Of a stretch of DNA of 9,175 nucleotides, positions 1 through 5,221 are shown one piece after another (position 1 is the first letter of the stretch; each line of letters begins with the position of its first letter). A program made the position numbers and the translations under genes. This stretch comes from an uncultured Collinsella sp. Lineage in GTDB: Bacteria > Actinomycetota > Coriobacteriia > Coriobacteriales > Coriobacteriaceae. The stretch lies in assembly GCA_900757705.1 (NCBI GenBank), contig CAAEOW010000095.1, positions 1 through 9,175 of the forward strand, read 5' to 3'. The notes under the pieces were generated by a model that was given only the letters and a program-made list of their open reading frames with translations, was not told the origin of the DNA and ran no database searches.

Positions 1-1
1 G

Positions 2-730
2 CGCACCGAGGATGAGGTGCGCTCGTTTGCGTTGCAGGCGGGCCGTTGGCTGTCGAAGCACGACGTCAAGATTATGGTCATCGCCTGCAACACGGCGACG
101 GCAGCGGCGCTTCGCCTGGCTCAGCAGGTGCTCGATGTCCCCGTGATTGGCGTAATCGCGCCGGGCGCGCGTGCCGCCATCAACAGCACCCGCACGCGCC
201 GTGTGGGCGTGCTCGCCACCAACCTCACCATCCGCTCGGGCGCCTACACGCGCGCCATCCAGGACTTGGATGCCGGCGTGGACGTGTATGGCTGCCCTGC
301 CTCGAGCTTTGTCGAGGTTGTCGAGCACGAGCTCGCCTCGGGCGCGCATCTGCAGGAGCAGTGGCTCGAGAACGAGGATATTTTTGATACGCCAGCCGTT
401 CGCGCGCTGGTCAACGCTACAGTCGAGCCACTGCACGATCGTGGCATCGATACCGTGGTGCTCGGCTGTACGCACTTTCCGTTGCTGGTGGGCCCCATCC
501 GTCATGCGTTGGGGCCCGGGGTGCGCGTGGTGAGCTCCGCCGAGGAGACCACCCGCGAGCTGACCGATATCCTCACGCGCCGTGAGCAGCTGGCGGGCAA
601 CACCGCCGAGCCGCAGCATCGCTTTGCCACCACGTCCGACAACATTGCCGAGTTTGCGGTGGCGGGCAGCTTTATCTTTGGCCAGCCGCTCAAAAGCATC
701 GAGCATGTCGATATCGATGAACTCGGTTAG
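2..730 (+). CDS. murI: Glutamate racemase, 5' end missing
   Basis: This enzyme interconverts L- and D-glutamate in the cytoplasm and supplies D-Glu for peptidoglycan. The frame is open from base 2 (reading RTEDEVRSFALQAG), so the true start lies left of the window. Judged by the usual distance from the N-terminus to the first catalytic cysteine, roughly 45 residues are missing, including the N-terminal DSGxGG motif with its catalytic Asp. Both cysteines of the two-base racemase mechanism are visible: CNTAT (Cys codon 86-88) and GCTHFPLL (Cys codon 467-469, followed by the conserved His). The C-terminal part is intact and ends in TAG. A GTG at 17 is internal to the conserved fold and should not be taken as the start. 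rph follows after 52 bases with no terminator seen between them, so co-transcription is likely. The order murI, rph, rdgB is a common actinobacterial neighbourhood and also appears loosely in Bacillus. Confidence 0.95.
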   Translation, partial: RTEDEVRSFALQAGRWLSKHDVKIMVIACNTATAAALRLAQQVLDVPVIGVIAPGARAAINSTRTRRVGVLATNLTIRSGAYTRAIQDLDAGVDVYGCPASSFVEVVEHELASGAHLQEQWLENEDIFDTPAVRALVNATVEPLHDRGIDTVVLGCTHFPLLVGPIRHALGPGVRVVSSAEETTRELTDILTRREQLAGNTAEPQHRFATTSDNIAEFAVAGSFIFGQPLKSIEHVDIDELG

Positions 731-782
731 GCACGCAATGTCGCCGGAGTCTTCGCCACTCTTTTGCCGAAAGGATAGTTCC

Positions 783-1508
783 ATGGAATATATGCAGGTC
801 AACCGCGCCAACGGCCGCGCCGCAAACGAGCTGCGTCCCGTTAAGCTCACCCGCGGCGTCATGAAGCACGCCCACGGCTCGTGCCTGGCAGAGTTTGGCG
901 ACACGCGCGTGCTGTGCGCCGCCACCATCGAGGAGGGCGTTCCGGGCTGGCGCAAGGGCGCCAAGGCCGGTTGGGTAACGGCGGAATATGCGATGCTGCC
1001 GGCGTCGACCGGCAAGCGCTGCAAGCGCGAACATGCCAACCGCAAGGGCCGTTCCATGGAGATCGAGCGCTTGATTGGCCGCAGCCTGCGCACCGTCGTC
1101 AACATGAAGGCGCTCGGCGAGTACACCGTTACCGTTGACTGCGATGTGATCCAGGCCGATGGCGGCACACGTACGGCGAGCATCACCGGCGCCTGGGTGG
1201 CGCTGCACGACGCCCTTGCCATGTGGGTCGAGGCGGGCAAGCTCGAGCGCATTCCGCTTACCGGTCAGGTTGCCGCTATTTCCATGGGCGTCGTCGACGG
1301 CAACACCCTGCTCGACTTGGATTATTCCGAGGACAGCCACGCCGAGGTCGACATGAACCTCGTTGCCACCGACTCTGGCGAGATGATCGAGCTCCAGGGT
1401 ACCGGCGAGCAGGCGCCCTTCGACCGCAAGCGTCTCAACGCCCTGCTCGATCTGGGCGACAAGGGCATCGCCGAGCTCATCGAGCTTCAGCGTCAAGCCC
1501 TCGCCTAA
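783..1508 (+). CDS. rph: Ribonuclease PH
   Basis: This is a phosphate-dependent 3'-to-5' exoribonuclease and nucleotidyltransferase that trims tRNA 3' ends, normally as a hexameric ring. The protein is 241 residues, the family's usual size. Visible motifs are LRPVKLTRG (17-25), the FGDTRVLCAA strand (38-47), AEYAMLP (67-73), the EIERLIGRSLR helix (93-103) and the phosphate-binding stretch DCDVIQADGGTRTASITGA (119-137), where Arg130 corresponds to the phosphate-coordinating Arg of the family. The start at 783 is chosen because GAAAGGA (769-775) lies 7 bases upstream. The frame stays open further left into murI, but without a ribosome binding site or homology, and an ATG at 792 would be too far from the site. 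The gene ends in TAA inside a perfect 12-bp inverted repeat. Confidence 0.96.
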   Translation: MEYMQVNRANGRAANELRPVKLTRGVMKHAHGSCLAEFGDTRVLCAATIEEGVPGWRKGAKAGWVTAEYAMLPASTGKRCKREHANRKGRSMEIERLIGRSLRTVVNMKALGEYTVTVDCDVIQADGGTRTASITGAWVALHDALAMWVEAGKLERIPLTGQVAAISMGVVDGNTLLDLDYSEDSHAEVDMNLVATDSGEMIELQGTGEQAPFDRKRLNALLDLGDKGIAELIELQRQALA

Positions 1509-1541
1509 CCTGCCAAAAGGTGATGTTGATTTTGGCAGGTT
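1507..1541 (+). terminator. Hairpin at the 3' end of rph, terminator-like
   Basis: A perfect 12-bp inverted repeat: AACCTGCCAAAA (1507-1518) pairs with TTTTGGCAGGTT (1530-1541) around an 11-base loop. It begins inside the rph stop codon. Only a short T run (GGTTTAA) follows, so it could be a weak or leaky terminator, or a 3'-end stabiliser that lets some transcription continue into rdgB. Confidence 0.55.
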
Positions 1542-1568
1542 TAATCTGCGAAAACGCCGAAGTATAAG
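1540..1568 (+). promoter_or_regulatory. Weak candidate promoter upstream of rdgB
   Basis: TTTAAT (1540-1545), 17 bases, then TATAAG (1563-1568) roughly matches a sigma-70 type promoter and would give rdgB a leader of about 75 bases. The -35 is poor. The rest of 1569-1636 is GC-rich and shows nothing I can identify. An alternative extended -10 at 1625-1633 (TGC then TATAGA) lies too near the ribosome binding site to leave a normal leader. This is a guess from motif shape only. Confidence 0.25.
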
Positions 1569-1649
1569 ACTGCCGTTGATTGAGAGGGGAGAGGCGGAGG
1601 CCCTCGTCGCCCTCGGCGCGGCATTGCTATAGAGACAAGGAGACCATTC

Positions 1650-2291
1650 ATGGCACTTGAGAAGATCGACATCGACACCCTCGACCCGGCGGCGACCATT
1701 GTCGTGGCAACGGGCAACGCCCATAAGCTCACCGAGATCGAGGCCATTTTGGGCAAGGTCATGCCCGAGGTGCGCTTTGTGGCGCTCGGCCAGCTGGGCG
1801 AATTTGAGGACCCCGAGGAAAACGGCACGACGTTTTTGGAGAACGCCATCATCAAGGCGCAGGCTGCCGTCGAAGAGACGGGGCTCATGGCCATTGCCGA
1901 CGATTCGGGCCTGGTCGTCGACGCGCTGGACGGTGAGCCCGGTGTGTATAGCGCGCGCTACGCGGGCGTTCACGGCGACGATGCCGCCAACAATGCCAAG
2001 CTGCTCGTGAATCTGGAAGGCGTGGCAGACGAGGACCGCACCGCGCGCTTTATGAGCGTCGTTGCGCTCATCGATACGGACGGCCTGGTCACCTATGGCG
2101 AGGGCGCCTGTGAGGGCGTTATCGCGCACGAGGGCCGCGGCGATCACGGCTTTGGCTACGACCCGCTGTTCCTGCCGGTCGATACGCCGGGCAAGACTAT
2201 GGCCGAGCTCACGGCGGACGAGAAGAACGCCATCAGCCATCGATTCCATGCGCTCGAGCACCTATCCGCCAAACTGACGGGCGAGGAGTAG
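1650..2291 (+). CDS. rdgB: dITP/XTP pyrophosphatase (RdgB/HAM1 family)
   Basis: This enzyme hydrolyses non-canonical purine triphosphates (ITP, dITP, XTP) to monophosphates and pyrophosphate, keeping them out of RNA and DNA. It is 213 residues, slightly longer than the usual ~200. The family core opens at residue 17 with IVVATGNAHKLTEI, so about 15 extra N-terminal residues precede it. Other motifs are ENGTTFLENAIIKA (57-70), ADDSGLVVDALDGEPGVYSARYAG (within 83-106, with the catalytic Asp pair at 84-85), GFGYDPLF (167-174), GKTMAEL (181-187) and the substrate-binding SHR (196-198). The start is supported by AAGGAG (1637-1642), 7 bases upstream. It stops 3 bases before dtd, and that gene's ribosome binding site lies inside the end of this one. 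The pairing of two quality-control enzymes fits a small housekeeping operon. Confidence 0.95.
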   Translation: MALEKIDIDTLDPAATIVVATGNAHKLTEIEAILGKVMPEVRFVALGQLGEFEDPEENGTTFLENAIIKAQAAVEETGLMAIADDSGLVVDALDGEPGVYSARYAGVHGDDAANNAKLLVNLEGVADEDRTARFMSVVALIDTDGLVTYGEGACEGVIAHEGRGDHGFGYDPLFLPVDTPGKTMAELTADEKNAISHRFHALEHLSAKLTGEE

Positions 2292-2294
2292 GCC

Positions 2295-2741
2295 GTGCGT
2301 GCGGTGGTTCAGCGCGTGCTCAACGCCGGCGTGACGGTCGACGGCGAGTACGTGGGCAAAATTGGGCGCGGCTATCTGGTGCTGTTGGGCGTGGGCCACG
2401 GCGACACGCGCGCCGAGGCTGATAAGCTGTGGGGCAAGCTCCGCGGCTTGCGCATTAACGAGGACGAGAACGGCAAGACCAACCTGGCACTTGCCGATGT
2501 CGACGGCGAGGTTCTCGTAGTGTCGCAGTTCACGCTGTTCGCCGATTGCCGTCACGGCCGCCGCCCATCGTTTACCGATGCCGGCGCCCCCGATGTTGCC
2601 ACCGAGCTCTACGAGTACTTCTTGACGCTCGTTCGCAAAGATGTCGAACACGTGGCGCACGGCATCTTTGGCGCCGATATGAAAGTCGACTTGGTCAACG
2701 ACGGTCCGTTCACCATCGTCCTCGATACCGACAATCTGTAA
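2295..2741 (+). CDS. dtd: D-aminoacyl-tRNA deacylase
   Basis: This enzyme removes D-amino acids (and glycine from mischarged tRNA-Ala) from tRNA, a chirality proofreading step acting as a dimer. It is 148 residues, the normal length. Motifs are MRAVVQRVLNAGVTV (1-15), LRINEDENGK (52-61), the active-site strand VSQFTLFAD (76-84), RRPSF (89-93) and FGADMKVDLVNDGPFT (125-140). The last contains the Gly-Pro (137-138) that provides the cross-subunit Gly-cisPro selectivity element. The residue after it is Phe, where Val is usual. It starts with GTG at 2295; GAGGAG (2283-2288) lies 6 bases upstream within the rdgB 3' end, so translation is probably coupled to rdgB. The TAA stop lies at the left edge of a small 7-bp inverted repeat (2740-2760). 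Confidence 0.96.
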   Translation: MRAVVQRVLNAGVTVDGEYVGKIGRGYLVLLGVGHGDTRAEADKLWGKLRGLRINEDENGKTNLALADVDGEVLVVSQFTLFADCRHGRRPSFTDAGAPDVATELYEYFLTLVRKDVEHVAHGIFGADMKVDLVNDGPFTIVLDTDNL

Positions 2742-2760
2742 GTAGCCAAATTAGCTACTT
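2740..2760 (+). repeat. Small inverted repeat at the end of dtd
   Basis: AAGTAGC (2740-2746) and GCTACTT (2754-2760) are perfect inverted copies around a 7-base loop, starting in the dtd stop codon. No T tract follows, so it is not a classical terminator. It lies just at the -35 region of the downstream promoter and could equally be a protein-binding site or chance. Confidence 0.4.
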
Positions 2761-2788
2761 GCGCGTGGTCGCAACAGGGTGCTATAGT
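2759..2788 (+). promoter_or_regulatory. Promoter for the veg-ispE operon
   Basis: TTGCGC (2759-2764), an 18-base spacer and TATAGT (2783-2788), the last preceded by TGC (2780-2782), give an extended -10 promoter of the housekeeping type. Initiation would be near 2795, giving a leader of about 60 bases. The -35 matches only in TTG; the -10 side is strong. Confidence 0.6.
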
Positions 2789-2808
2789 ATTAGAGTTTTG
2801 TCTATCTT

Positions 2809-2828
2809 AGGGGTATTATCCCCTTTTT
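2809..2828 (+). terminator. Short hairpin with T tract in the veg leader
   Basis: AGGGG (2809-2813) pairs with CCCCT (2820-2824) across a 6-base loop (TATTAT) and is followed by a TTTTT run (2824-2828). It has the form of a minimal intrinsic terminator. It sits downstream of the likely veg start point and 28 bases before the start codon. It could end read-through from rdgB-dtd, or act as a leaky attenuator for veg-ispE. The stem is only 5 bp, so its efficiency is uncertain. Confidence 0.45.
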
Positions 2829-2855
2829 GAATTGCACCTTCTGGAGGCCCTGTTC

Positions 2856-3152
2856 ATGGAAGAGATGGAAGTCAATCACGTCGACGACATCCACGAGAAG
2901 CTGACCGATATGGTGGGCGATCGCGTCAAGGTTAAGGCCAACATGGGCCGTACCCGCGTCGTCGAGCGCATGGGCACCATCAAGAGCGTCCACCCGGCCG
3001 TCTTCATTGTCGAGGTTGACGAGCGTCGTGGCCGCAAGTCGCGTCAGTCCTACCAGTATATCGATGTCCTCACCGGCCAGGTCGAGCTGTTCGATCCCGA
3101 GAGCGGCGAGCATATCTTTACCCCGCTCGGCAATCAGCTCGAGGAGCATTAA
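2856..3152 (+). CDS. veg: Veg family protein (DUF1021)
   Basis: This is a 98-residue protein of the Veg family, small proteins with an SH3-like beta-barrel. In Bacillus subtilis Veg has been linked to spore outgrowth and biofilm matrix expression; its molecular activity is unclear. The family pattern is clear: a helix (DIHEKLTDMVGDRVKVKAN, 11-29), then RTRVVERMGTIKSVHPAVF (32-50), IVEVDE (51-56) and SYQYIDVLTGQVELF (65-79). The start is ATG at 2856, with GGAGG (2843-2847) 8 bases upstream. The frame continues left to a TTG at 2832, but that would place the ribosome binding site inside the gene. ispE begins 2 bases after the stop. Bacillus also keeps veg just upstream of ispE (with sspF between), so the linkage is old. 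Nothing here shows that the organism sporulates. Confidence 0.88.
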   Translation: MEEMEVNHVDDIHEKLTDMVGDRVKVKANMGRTRVVERMGTIKSVHPAVFIVEVDERRGRKSRQSYQYIDVLTGQVELFDPESGEHIFTPLGNQLEEH

Positions 3153-3154
3153 CG

Positions 3155-4051
3155 GTGACCGATCGGTCCCTGACTCTTTCCGCGCCGGCAAAGATTAACC
3201 TCTACCTGGGGGTTCATACCGAGCGCGATGACCGCGGCTACCACAGGGTCGATTCTCTGATGGCAGCCGTCGGTCTTTCCGATACCGTGACGGTCACGCC
3301 GGCGCAGGCGCTGGTCGTTCAGACGGTTCCGGCATCAGATTTTCCCATGCAAAAGAATACGGCGTATCGGGCTGCGGTTGCTATGGCCGAGCATTATGGT
3401 CGCGAGGCAAACATCTGCGTGACGATTGAGAAGCGCATTCCATTGTGCGCCGGCTTGGGCGGCCCCTCGACGGATGCGGCCGCGGTCATTGTCGCCTTGG
3501 CGGAGCTCTGGGGCATTGATCGCACCGACCCAGCGCTCGATTACATTGCGCGTGGCATTGGTGCTGATGTCCCCTTCTTTTTGCACGCGAGCCCTGCGTT
3601 TTACGTAGGTGGGGGAGACGTGCTGGCAACTGAGTACCCCGCGCTGCCCGCAACGCCCGTCGTGTTGGTCAAGCCGCGCGAGGCAAGTGTTTCGACAATT
3701 GAAGCCTATCGACGTTTTGACGAGGCCCCGGTGCCCGCAGACAAGCCCGGCGCGATAGCTTCCGCCTTGCGTGCTGGTGATGCCGAGACGGCATATGCGC
3801 TCATCCATAACAACTTGGGTGTCATTTCCGCACAGATGGAGCCGCAGATTCAAACGGTTCTCGATTGGCTGCGTAAACAGGACGGCACCTTTGCTGTAGA
3901 TGTGTGCGGATCGGGCGCCTGCTCGTTTGCCATTTGCGACACCGCCGCCACGGCCGAAAGGCTTGCCGACGCTGCCCAGCAAAACGACTGGTGGTCCTGC
4001 GCGACGGAGCTCATTTCCAACACGGTTCGCATCGAAGTGCCAAAGAAGTAA
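3155..4051 (+). CDS. ispE: 4-diphosphocytidyl-2-C-methyl-D-erythritol kinase
   Basis: This GHMP-family kinase phosphorylates CDP-methylerythritol in the non-mevalonate (MEP) route to isoprenoid precursors, so the organism probably makes IPP and DMAPP by that route. It is 298 residues, a normal length. Motifs are PAKINLYLGV (11-20, catalytic Lys13), the ATP-binding loop IPLCAGLGGPSTDAA (95-109), IGADVPFF (135-142, catalytic Asp138) and the C-terminal GHMP loop VCGSGACSFAI (250-260). The ATP loop reads GLGGPST where the family usually has GLGGGSS, a conservative but notable change. The GTG start at 3155 has GAGGAG (3141-3146) 8 bases upstream, inside the veg 3' end. The gap to veg is 2 bases, so the two are one transcriptional unit. 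Codon use is somewhat less biased than in greA or lysS. No terminator is seen before the tRNA gene. Confidence 0.95.
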   Translation: MTDRSLTLSAPAKINLYLGVHTERDDRGYHRVDSLMAAVGLSDTVTVTPAQALVVQTVPASDFPMQKNTAYRAAVAMAEHYGREANICVTIEKRIPLCAGLGGPSTDAAAVIVALAELWGIDRTDPALDYIARGIGADVPFFLHASPAFYVGGGDVLATEYPALPATPVVLVKPREASVSTIEAYRRFDEAPVPADKPGAIASALRAGDAETAYALIHNNLGVISAQMEPQIQTVLDWLRKQDGTFAVDVCGSGACSFAICDTAATAERLADAAQQNDWWSCATELISNTVRIEVPKK

Positions 4052-4083
4052 AAATTTCTCTAGCACACGACGGAAATCTTTGT

Positions 4084-4092
4084 TACTATAGT
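4084..4092 (+). promoter_or_regulatory. Possible -10 element for the tRNA-Pro gene
   Basis: TACTATAGT (4084-4092) carries the same TATAGT hexamer as the veg promoter and lies just before the tRNA. No convincing -35 is seen 16-18 bases upstream. If used, the primary transcript would have a leader of only a base or two. Co-transcription from ispE is the alternative. Confidence 0.35.
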
Positions 4093-4100
4093 CGAGCTAA

Positions 4101-4177
4101 CGGGTTGTGGCTCAGTTTGGTAGAGCACTGCGTTCGGGACGCAGGGGTCGCTGGTTCAAATCCAGTCAACCCGACCA
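4101..4177 (+). tRNA. tRNA-Pro, anticodon CGG
   Basis: This is a complete 77-base cloverleaf. The acceptor arm CGGGTTG (4101-4107) pairs perfectly with CAACCCG (4167-4173), and C1-G72 is typical of bacterial tRNA-Pro. The anticodon arm is CTGCG, loop TTCGGGA, CGCAG, giving anticodon CGG, which reads proline codon CCG. The T arm is GCTGG TTCAAAT CCAGT (one G-U pair). The discriminator is A and the CCA end is encoded (4175-4177). It lies 49 bases after ispE and has its own terminator downstream. Confidence 0.97.
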
Positions 4178-4187
4178 GAGCATGAGG

Positions 4188-4216
4188 AGGGACCGCTTCT
4201 TGCGGTCCCTTTTTTT
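4188..4216 (+). terminator. Intrinsic terminator after tRNA-Pro
   Basis: AGGGACCGC (4188-4196) pairs perfectly with GCGGTCCCT (4202-4210) around a 5-base loop, followed by a run of seven T (4210-4216). It is a strong rho-independent terminator that separates the tRNA from tatA. Confidence 0.93.
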
Positions 4217-4224
4217 AGCTATTG

Positions 4225-4253
4225 TTGTGATACCGCGATACCCGCGGTATACT
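4225..4253 (+). promoter_or_regulatory. tatA promoter with a palindrome in the spacer
   Basis: TTGTGA (4225-4230), a 17-base spacer and TATACT (4248-4253) form a good sigma-70 type promoter. Initiation near 4260 would give a leader of about 30 bases. Between and overlapping these elements, ATACCGCG (4230-4237) and CGCGGTAT (4243-4250) are perfect inverted 8-mers separated by 5 bases, the geometry of an operator for a dimeric regulator. Confidence 0.65.
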
Positions 4254-4289
4254 CATTCGAGCTTGTCTCGCTGTATTGTGGAGGTCTAC

Positions 4290-4565
4290 ATGTTTGGACT
4301 GAGGGCTCCTGAGCTCATCATTATTCTCGTCGTTGTCCTGATCATCTTCGGGCCCAAGAACCTGCCGAAGCTCGGCAAGTCTCTCGGCTCTACCGTCAAG
4401 AATATCCGCGAGGGTATGGAGGGCGACGATAAGGCCGAGACCAAGCAGGCCGAGGAGGTCGTGGTCGAGCAGTCCGAGGAGGACAAGGAGATCGCTGAGC
4501 TCGAGGCCAAGCTCGCTGCTGCCAAGAAGAAGCAGGCAGAGGACAGCGACGCGGACGCAGAGTAG
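4290..4565 (+). CDS. tatA: Sec-independent protein translocase subunit TatA
   Basis: This is the pore-forming subunit of twin-arginine translocation, which exports folded proteins. The 91-residue protein has the TatA/B layout: a short N-terminal segment (MFGLRAPE), a hydrophobic membrane helix (about 9-20, IIILVVVLIIF), the FG hinge (20-21), an amphipathic helix starting PKNLPKLGKSLG (22-33), then a charged, Ala/Glu/Lys-rich C-terminal tail (about 45-91) likely to be helical. Length and hinge fit TatA better than TatB, but the two cannot be fully separated from sequence alone, and no tatC lies in the window. The start at 4290 follows GGAGG (4280-4284) by 5 bases. The frame is open leftward into the tRNA, which is not coding. 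The gene stands alone between two terminators with its own promoter. Confidence 0.9.
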   Translation: MFGLRAPELIIILVVVLIIFGPKNLPKLGKSLGSTVKNIREGMEGDDKAETKQAEEVVVEQSEEDKEIAELEAKLAAAKKKQAEDSDADAE

Positions 4566-4590
4566 TCCCATCCCTTTGGGGTGAGCACCT

Positions 4591-4623
4591 GACCGGCTTG
4601 CCCGCAGGCTAGCCGGTCTTTTT
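4591..4623 (+). terminator. Intrinsic terminator after tatA
   Basis: GACCGGCT (4591-4598) pairs with AGCCGGTC (4611-4618), and an inner GCC/GGC (4600-4602 with 4607-4609) can extend the stem past a T-T mismatch. Five T follow (4619-4623). It is a clear rho-independent terminator 25 bases after the tatA stop. Confidence 0.9.
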
Positions 4624-4671
4624 CGTTTTGTTGACAGTTGATTGTTTGATCAGAGTTGGGGAGATATCCGT

Positions 4672-5142
4672 ATGGACGCAAGCCAGATCGTACTGACCGC
4701 TGGGGGCCGCCAGAAGCTCGTCGAGGAGCTCGCTTGGCGTGAGGGCGATTACGCCAAGGAGATCGTCGAGGACATCAAGGAAGCCCGCGCGTTCGGCGAC
4801 CTTTCGGAGAACTCCGAGTACGACGCCGCTAAGGACAAGCAGGCCCAGAACGCCGCTCGTATTGCCGAGATCCAGGCCATCCTTGCCAACGCTCAGGTTG
4901 CTGCCACCACAGGTGATCTGACCGTCTCCATCGGTTCCACCGTTTCTCTGATTGATCCCAACGGTGAGGTCATGGAAGTCACGCTCGTCGGTACCACCGA
5001 GACCAACTCGCTCGAGCACAAGATTTCCAACGAGTCTCCGGTCGGTCACGCCATCATCGGTCACGGCGAGGGCGACTCCGTCGAGGTCGTTACGCCTTCC
5101 GGCAAGACCCGCGTCTACACCATCGCCAAGATTGCACGCTAG
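4672..5142 (+). CDS. greA: Transcription elongation factor GreA
   Basis: GreA enters the RNA polymerase secondary channel and stimulates cleavage of backtracked RNA. The 156-residue protein matches the family length. The N-terminal antiparallel coiled coil (about 7-75) carries the tip motif GDLSENSEYDAAK (42-54), whose acidic residues Asp43 and Glu46 support Mg2+ in the polymerase active site. The C-terminal FKBP-like domain (about 82-156) contains SPVGHAIIGHGEGDSVEV (the SPxGxAxxG pattern) and ends TRVYTIAKIAR. The start at 4672 has GGGGAG (4658-4663) 8 bases upstream; a TTG at 4642 in the same frame adds residues outside the family. A perfect TTGACA lies at 4631-4636, but no matching -10 is visible. 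lysS follows after a hairpin; greA beside lysS is a frequent arrangement in Gram-positive bacteria. Confidence 0.96.
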   Translation: MDASQIVLTAGGRQKLVEELAWREGDYAKEIVEDIKEARAFGDLSENSEYDAAKDKQAQNAARIAEIQAILANAQVAATTGDLTVSIGSTVSLIDPNGEVMEVTLVGTTETNSLEHKISNESPVGHAIIGHGEGDSVEVVTPSGKTRVYTIAKIAR

Positions 5143-5146
5143 ACCA

Positions 5147-5185
5147 CGGTCCCGCGTAAAGGTATGTTTTCGCTCCCTGGGACCG
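5147..5185 (+). promoter_or_regulatory. Possible antiterminator pairing before lysS
   Basis: CGGTCCC (5147-5153) is the exact reverse complement of GGGACCG (5179-5185). The second segment includes part of the 5' arm and the start of the loop of the terminator-like hairpin at 5171-5203, so the two structures exclude each other. The layout resembles a terminator/antiterminator switch. A 7-bp match over this distance can also arise by chance, and the terminator stem looks more stable. Confidence 0.35.
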
Positions 5186-5203
5186 AATCCTGGGGAGCGT
5201 TTT
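5171..5203 (+). terminator. Terminator-like hairpin between greA and lysS
   Basis: CGCTCCCTGGGA (5171-5182) pairs with TCCTGGGGAGCG (5188-5199): 12 bp including two G-U pairs, with a 5-base loop CCGAA, followed by TTTT (5200-5203). It resembles an intrinsic terminator for greA. The lysS ribosome binding site starts 5 bases later, so no promoter fits in between. lysS must therefore rely on read-through, or on a start site further upstream. Confidence 0.75.
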
Positions 5204-5221
5204 AGTTTGAGGAGCTAACTT

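Noticed and set aside
690..2261. 523-codon open frame on the - strand
   Set aside because: It lies opposite rph and rdgB, both firmly identified. Long antisense frames are expected in GC-rich codon-biased DNA, and the translation shows no family motif.
4101..4177. tRNA-Pro as an integration (att) site
   Set aside because: No integrase, no repeat of the tRNA 3' end and no compositional shift are seen nearby.
4631..4659. Perfect TTGACA upstream of greA as a promoter
   Set aside because: No -10-like hexamer lies 16-18 bases downstream (the sequence there is AGTTGG). It may still be used, but the sequence does not support it.
5143..5221. T-box riboswitch before lysS
   Set aside because: TGGGACCG vaguely recalls the T-box ACCG core, but the 79-base gap has no room for stem I or a specifier loop, and the full consensus is absent.
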